This document shows, one piece after another, positions 5,498 to 7,458 of a stretch of DNA of 7,458 bases. The notes below the pieces were generated by a model. It was not told where the DNA came from, made no database searches, and was given only the letters and a program-made list of their open reading frames with translations. Position numbers and translations under genes: made by a program. Numbering within the stretch: the stretch's first letter is position 1; every line of letters begins with the position of its first letter. Origin of the DNA: Candidatus Cloacimonadota bacterium (lineage in GTDB: Bacteria; Cloacimonadota; Cloacimonadia; Cloacimonadales; Cloacimonadaceae); the NCBI GenBank assembly GCA_028683635.1, contig JAQUHL010000085.1, positions 1 through 7,458 of the forward strand, in the 5' to 3' direction.

Positions 5498-6580
5498 ATG
5501 AAAATAGAACGTAACTACACAAAAATGATACGAATAGGAGGAGTGCCCATCGGGGGTTACGCTCCCGTATCCATCCAGTCCATGCTCAATACCAGAACTG
5601 CAGATGTTTCCGCATCCCTTGTTCAGATCAGTTGCCTGGAAAGGGCGGGATGCGAACTCGTCCGCTTTACAGTGTCCGATCTTGAGGATGCCCAAGCCAT
5701 CCCAGCGATAAAAAAAGGCTGCACTCTTCCCCTGATAGCGGACATCCATTTTGATCATAAACTGGCACTCAAGGCCCTGCAAAACGGAATAGATGGGCTA
5801 AGAATCAATCCCGGAAACATTGGCTGCGATGCCAAAGTCCGGGAAGTGGTGCAGGCTGCCAGAGAGCGATCCATTCCCATCCGGATTGGAGTCAATAGTG
5901 GTTCGCTGCCTGCGGATCTGCTTGCCAGATATGGAGTTTCTGCTCAGGCGATGGTGGAAGCGGCACTCAGGCATGTGCACATTTTGGAGAAGAATTCCTA
6001 TTATGAGATCAAGGTTTCAGTCAAGGCCTCGCAGCTTGATCTGATGTTGCAAAGCTACCGGTTGCTGAGCCAGAAGATCCCTTATCCCTTGCATCTTGGC
6101 GTGACGGAAGCAGGATTGGAACCGGCAGGAACGGTAAAATCAGCTCTGGGTATTGGAAGCCTATTGATGGAGGGAATCGGCGATACCATCCGGGTCTCCC
6201 TTACAGCTTTTCCGGTGCGTGAAATCCTGGTAGCCAGGGAAATCCTCAAATCCCTGGGGCTGAAGAAAGGCCTGAGCATCGTTGCCTGTCCCACCTGTGG
6301 CAGAACCAGGATTGATCTGATCTCTCTGGCCAGGGAAGTGGAAGAAACCCTGGCCGATCTTAAGGATAATGACCTCACAATTGCCGTCATGGGCTGCGCT
6401 GTCAATGGACCAGGAGAGGCCCGGGAAGCAGATTTTGGCCTGGCAGGAGGGAAGAAGGAAGGTTTGCTTTTTGCCAGGGGCGAGATTGTTAAAAAGGTGC
6501 CCGAAAACGAGCTGGTAAGAGAGCTCAACGCTTTGGTAAGAGAATCACTCAAGACGAATAAACAATCCACTTTGAAATGA
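5498..6580 (+). CDS. ispG: IspG (GcpE), 4-hydroxy-3-methylbut-2-enyl diphosphate synthase
   Basis: A 360-residue enzyme that reductively converts MEcPP to HMBPP in the penultimate step of the MEP isoprenoid pathway, using a [4Fe-4S] cluster. Seen: N-terminal TIM-barrel hallmarks VSIQSMLNTRTADV (24-37), GCELVRFTVSD (51-61), PLIADIHFDHKLAL (78-91), GLRINPGNIG (100-109), PIRIGVNSGSL (127-137) and LHLGVTEAG (198-206). The cluster domain has CPTCGRT (Cys264, Cys267) and MGCAVNGPGEA (Cys300, Glu307), which match E. coli Cys270, Cys273, Cys305 and Glu312. Length is close to the 372 aa of E. coli IspG, so it is the compact bacterial type without the extra central domain. One oddity: the usual SLT-x-DPV-EE segment reads SLTAFPVREI (234-243), with Phe in place of Asp. 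The ribosome binding site is weak (AGCGAAGAACG), which fits coupling to the upstream kinase 11 bases away. Confidence 0.97.
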   Translation: MKIERNYTKMIRIGGVPIGGYAPVSIQSMLNTRTADVSASLVQISCLERAGCELVRFTVSDLEDAQAIPAIKKGCTLPLIADIHFDHKLALKALQNGIDGLRINPGNIGCDAKVREVVQAARERSIPIRIGVNSGSLPADLLARYGVSAQAMVEAALRHVHILEKNSYYEIKVSVKASQLDLMLQSYRLLSQKIPYPLHLGVTEAGLEPAGTVKSALGIGSLLMEGIGDTIRVSLTAFPVREILVAREILKSLGLKKGLSIVACPTCGRTRIDLISLAREVEETLADLKDNDLTIAVMGCAVNGPGEAREADFGLAGGKKEGLLFARGEIVKKVPENELVRELNALVRESLKTNKQSTLK

Positions 6581-6616
6581 CATATTCCCAGCCTACCCAA
6601 TCGCCCACATTTGAAT

Positions 6617-6629
6617 GGGGTTCCGCCCC
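6617..6629. repeat. Small GC-rich hairpin 37 bp after ispG
   Basis: GGGG-TTCCG-CCCC forms a 4-bp stem with a 5-base loop. It is similar in layout to the longer hairpin at 6771-6787 (9 of 13 bases match when aligned). The following bases (TTACTGCGTTGAATTATT) are only moderately T-rich, so a terminator role is possible but weak. Confidence 0.4.
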
Positions 6630-6770
6630 TTACTGCGTTGAATTATTCCCTTTCCAAGTATATAGGATAAGGCCGTTGCACATCCCGATTTATCGAAATA
6701 CAGACCTCCAGATATGCTGGTTGTGAGGCTTATTTTTGTAAATCTATTCCCGCCCACCACCCTGAAGGGA

Positions 6771-6787
6771 GTAGGGCTTCGCCCTAC
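6771..6787. repeat. Perfect short hairpin GTAGGGC-TTC-GCCCTAC
   Basis: A 7-bp perfect stem with a 3-base loop, 36 bp before the first chromate transporter gene and preceded by CCACCACCCTGAAGGGA. It is not followed by a T-run. Hairpins of the GTAGGGCTTCGCCCTAC type are, from memory, common as dispersed intergenic repeats in environmental bacteria; a genome-wide count would tell. It could also be a leader structure of the transporter transcript. Confidence 0.65.
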
Positions 6788-6823
6788 AACCCATTATTCA
6801 ACATTCTTAGGATATAAATAGCG

Positions 6824-7369
6824 ATGCTGGCCAAGATCTTTTTCACCTTCCTCAAGATCGGAGCTTTTACCATTGGTGGAGCCTATGCCATGATTCCTCT
6901 GATCGAAAGGGAGGCAGTTGATAAGCATCACTGGCTCACGCGGGAAGAGTTTGCCGATGGGCTTGCCGCGGCTCAAACCTGTCCGGGACCGATTGCCATA
7001 AACCTCAGCGTCTATATCGGTTATCACATCAGGCAAAAAACCGGGCTCTTTGTCGCTTCAACTGCCACTCTTTTGCCCTCTTTGATAACTATCCTGATTA
7101 TCGCTTCCTTTTTCGGTAAAATTGAGAATCTGGATGCGGTGCGCAGGGTCTTCCATGCTCTCAAACCAGCGGTAACTGCTTTGATTGCAGTCCCAGTCAT
7201 CAACATGAGCATCAAGGGGGGGCTGAAATATTACCATCTCTGGCTAAGTGTGGCAGCGGCTGTCCTGGTGGGCATCCTGCATTTCAGCCCGATCTATCTG
7301 ATTCTTCTCACCCTTCAGTGGGCTCTCATAGAAGCCTCAACCAGAAAGGATCTCAAGGAGAAACAATGA
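6824..7369 (+). CDS. chrA: Half-size chromate transporter (CHR family), first subunit
   Basis: A 181-residue inner-membrane protein, the usual size of single-domain CHR proteins (about 180-200). Seen: N-terminal signature FLKIGAFTIGGAYAMIPLI (9-27), then EEFADGLAAAQTCPGPIAIN (41-60) with the family's PGP motif at 54-56, and GYHIRQKTG (66-74). Hydrophobic segments lie at about 58-69, 75-97, 115-130, 138-155 and 156-170. Known: paired short CHR proteins are encoded side by side and function together, whereas long ChrA proteins are fusions of two such domains; characterised members export chromate, but many family members have unknown substrates. Its last four bases overlap the next CHR gene (ATGA), as expected of a co-translated pair. 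Chromate as the true substrate is not shown by the sequence. Confidence 0.93.
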   Translation: MLAKIFFTFLKIGAFTIGGAYAMIPLIEREAVDKHHWLTREEFADGLAAAQTCPGPIAINLSVYIGYHIRQKTGLFVASTATLLPSLITILIIASFFGKIENLDAVRRVFHALKPAVTALIAVPVINMSIKGGLKYYHLWLSVAAAVLVGILHFSPIYLILLTLQWALIEASTRKDLKEKQ

Positions 7370-7458
7370 TCTATCTGGGAATGCTATATACCTTCGCCAA
7401 GATAGGCCTGTTCAGCATCGGGGGAGGATATGCCATCCTGGCCATGATCCAGCAGGAA
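7366..7458 (+). CDS. chrA: Second half-size chromate transporter (CHR family), cut by the window end
   Basis: Only the first 31 codons are present. They read MIYLGMLYTFAKIGLFSIGG then GYAILAMIQQE, which is the CHR N-terminal signature (F-x-K-I-G-L-F-S-I-G-G-G-Y-A) and parallels FLKIGAFTIGGAYAM in the preceding gene. ATG 7366-7368 overlaps the upstream stop in an ATGA junction, and AAGGAG lies five bases upstream (7355-7360), within the previous gene. Inference: partner subunit of a two-gene CHR transporter. Confidence 0.9.
   Translation, partial: MIYLGMLYTFAKIGLFSIGGGYAILAMIQQE

Larger units (their letters stand above)
6581..6823. other. 243-bp intergenic gap between ispG and the chromate transporter pair
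   Basis: No credible gene is seen. It holds two small GC-rich hairpins (6617-6629 and 6771-6787), neither followed by a clear T-run, so no intrinsic terminator can be called with confidence, although transcription of the ispG operon probably ends here. A short AGGA at about 6810 lies 13-14 bases before the transporter start and is a weak ribosome binding site. No promoter could be assigned. Confidence 0.55.

Noticed and set aside
6082..6600. Minus-strand 172-aa open frame
   Set aside because: Antisense to ispG; Ser/Arg/Pro-rich composition typical of a shadow frame.

Overview
The window (7,458 bp, moderate GC) comes from a Gram-negative, diderm bacterium. It encodes an outer-membrane beta-barrel with a C-terminal aromatic residue, a secreted C10 peptidase, an MEP-pathway ispG and a split chromate-type transporter pair. 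The gene style (C10 peptidase with an inhibitory prodomain, Wzi-like barrel, short Lys-rich signal peptides) fits the FCB group. A Cloacimonadota-type anaerobe is my best guess, but this is an impression from protein style and was not tested. I see no tRNA, rRNA, CRISPR array, transposase or integrase.

Left part, minus strand (1-3980): reading leftwards, a membrane protein with an AMIN-like domain, a TPR-like segment, a transmembrane helix and a C-terminal helix-turn-helix-like segment (2877-3980) is followed 2 nt later by a Wzi-like outer-membrane barrel (1240-2874). After a 281-bp gap holding two 34-bp direct repeats and a run of 9-bp ATCCG units, a secreted C10 (streptopain-type) cysteine peptidase begins (958 leftwards) and leaves the window after its catalytic cysteine.

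Centre (3981-4206): a divergent intergenic region contains a perfect 79-bp palindrome (39-bp arms around one base). Each arm carries three TTAA cores exactly 11 bp apart. This is the most striking non-coding structure here. It lies between the start of the AMIN/HTH-like protein and the start of the rightward operon.

Right part, plus strand (4207-7458): an unrecognised 147-aa protein overlaps a pyridoxal/pyridoxamine kinase by one base. Eleven bases later comes ispG, a nearly complete textbook IspG with all three cluster cysteines. After a 243-bp gap with two GC-rich hairpins, a half-size chromate (CHR) transporter overlaps a second CHR gene by 4 bp; the second gene is cut by the window end.

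How they may work together: the left pair looks like an envelope/surface-polysaccharide module, possibly with a membrane-bound regulator. The right operon joins cofactor salvage (PLP) with isoprenoid precursor synthesis. The two CHR halves should form one transporter. The most testable novel idea is that the AMIN/HTH-like membrane protein, or another dimeric regulator, acts on the adjacent phased palindrome to control both divergent operons.
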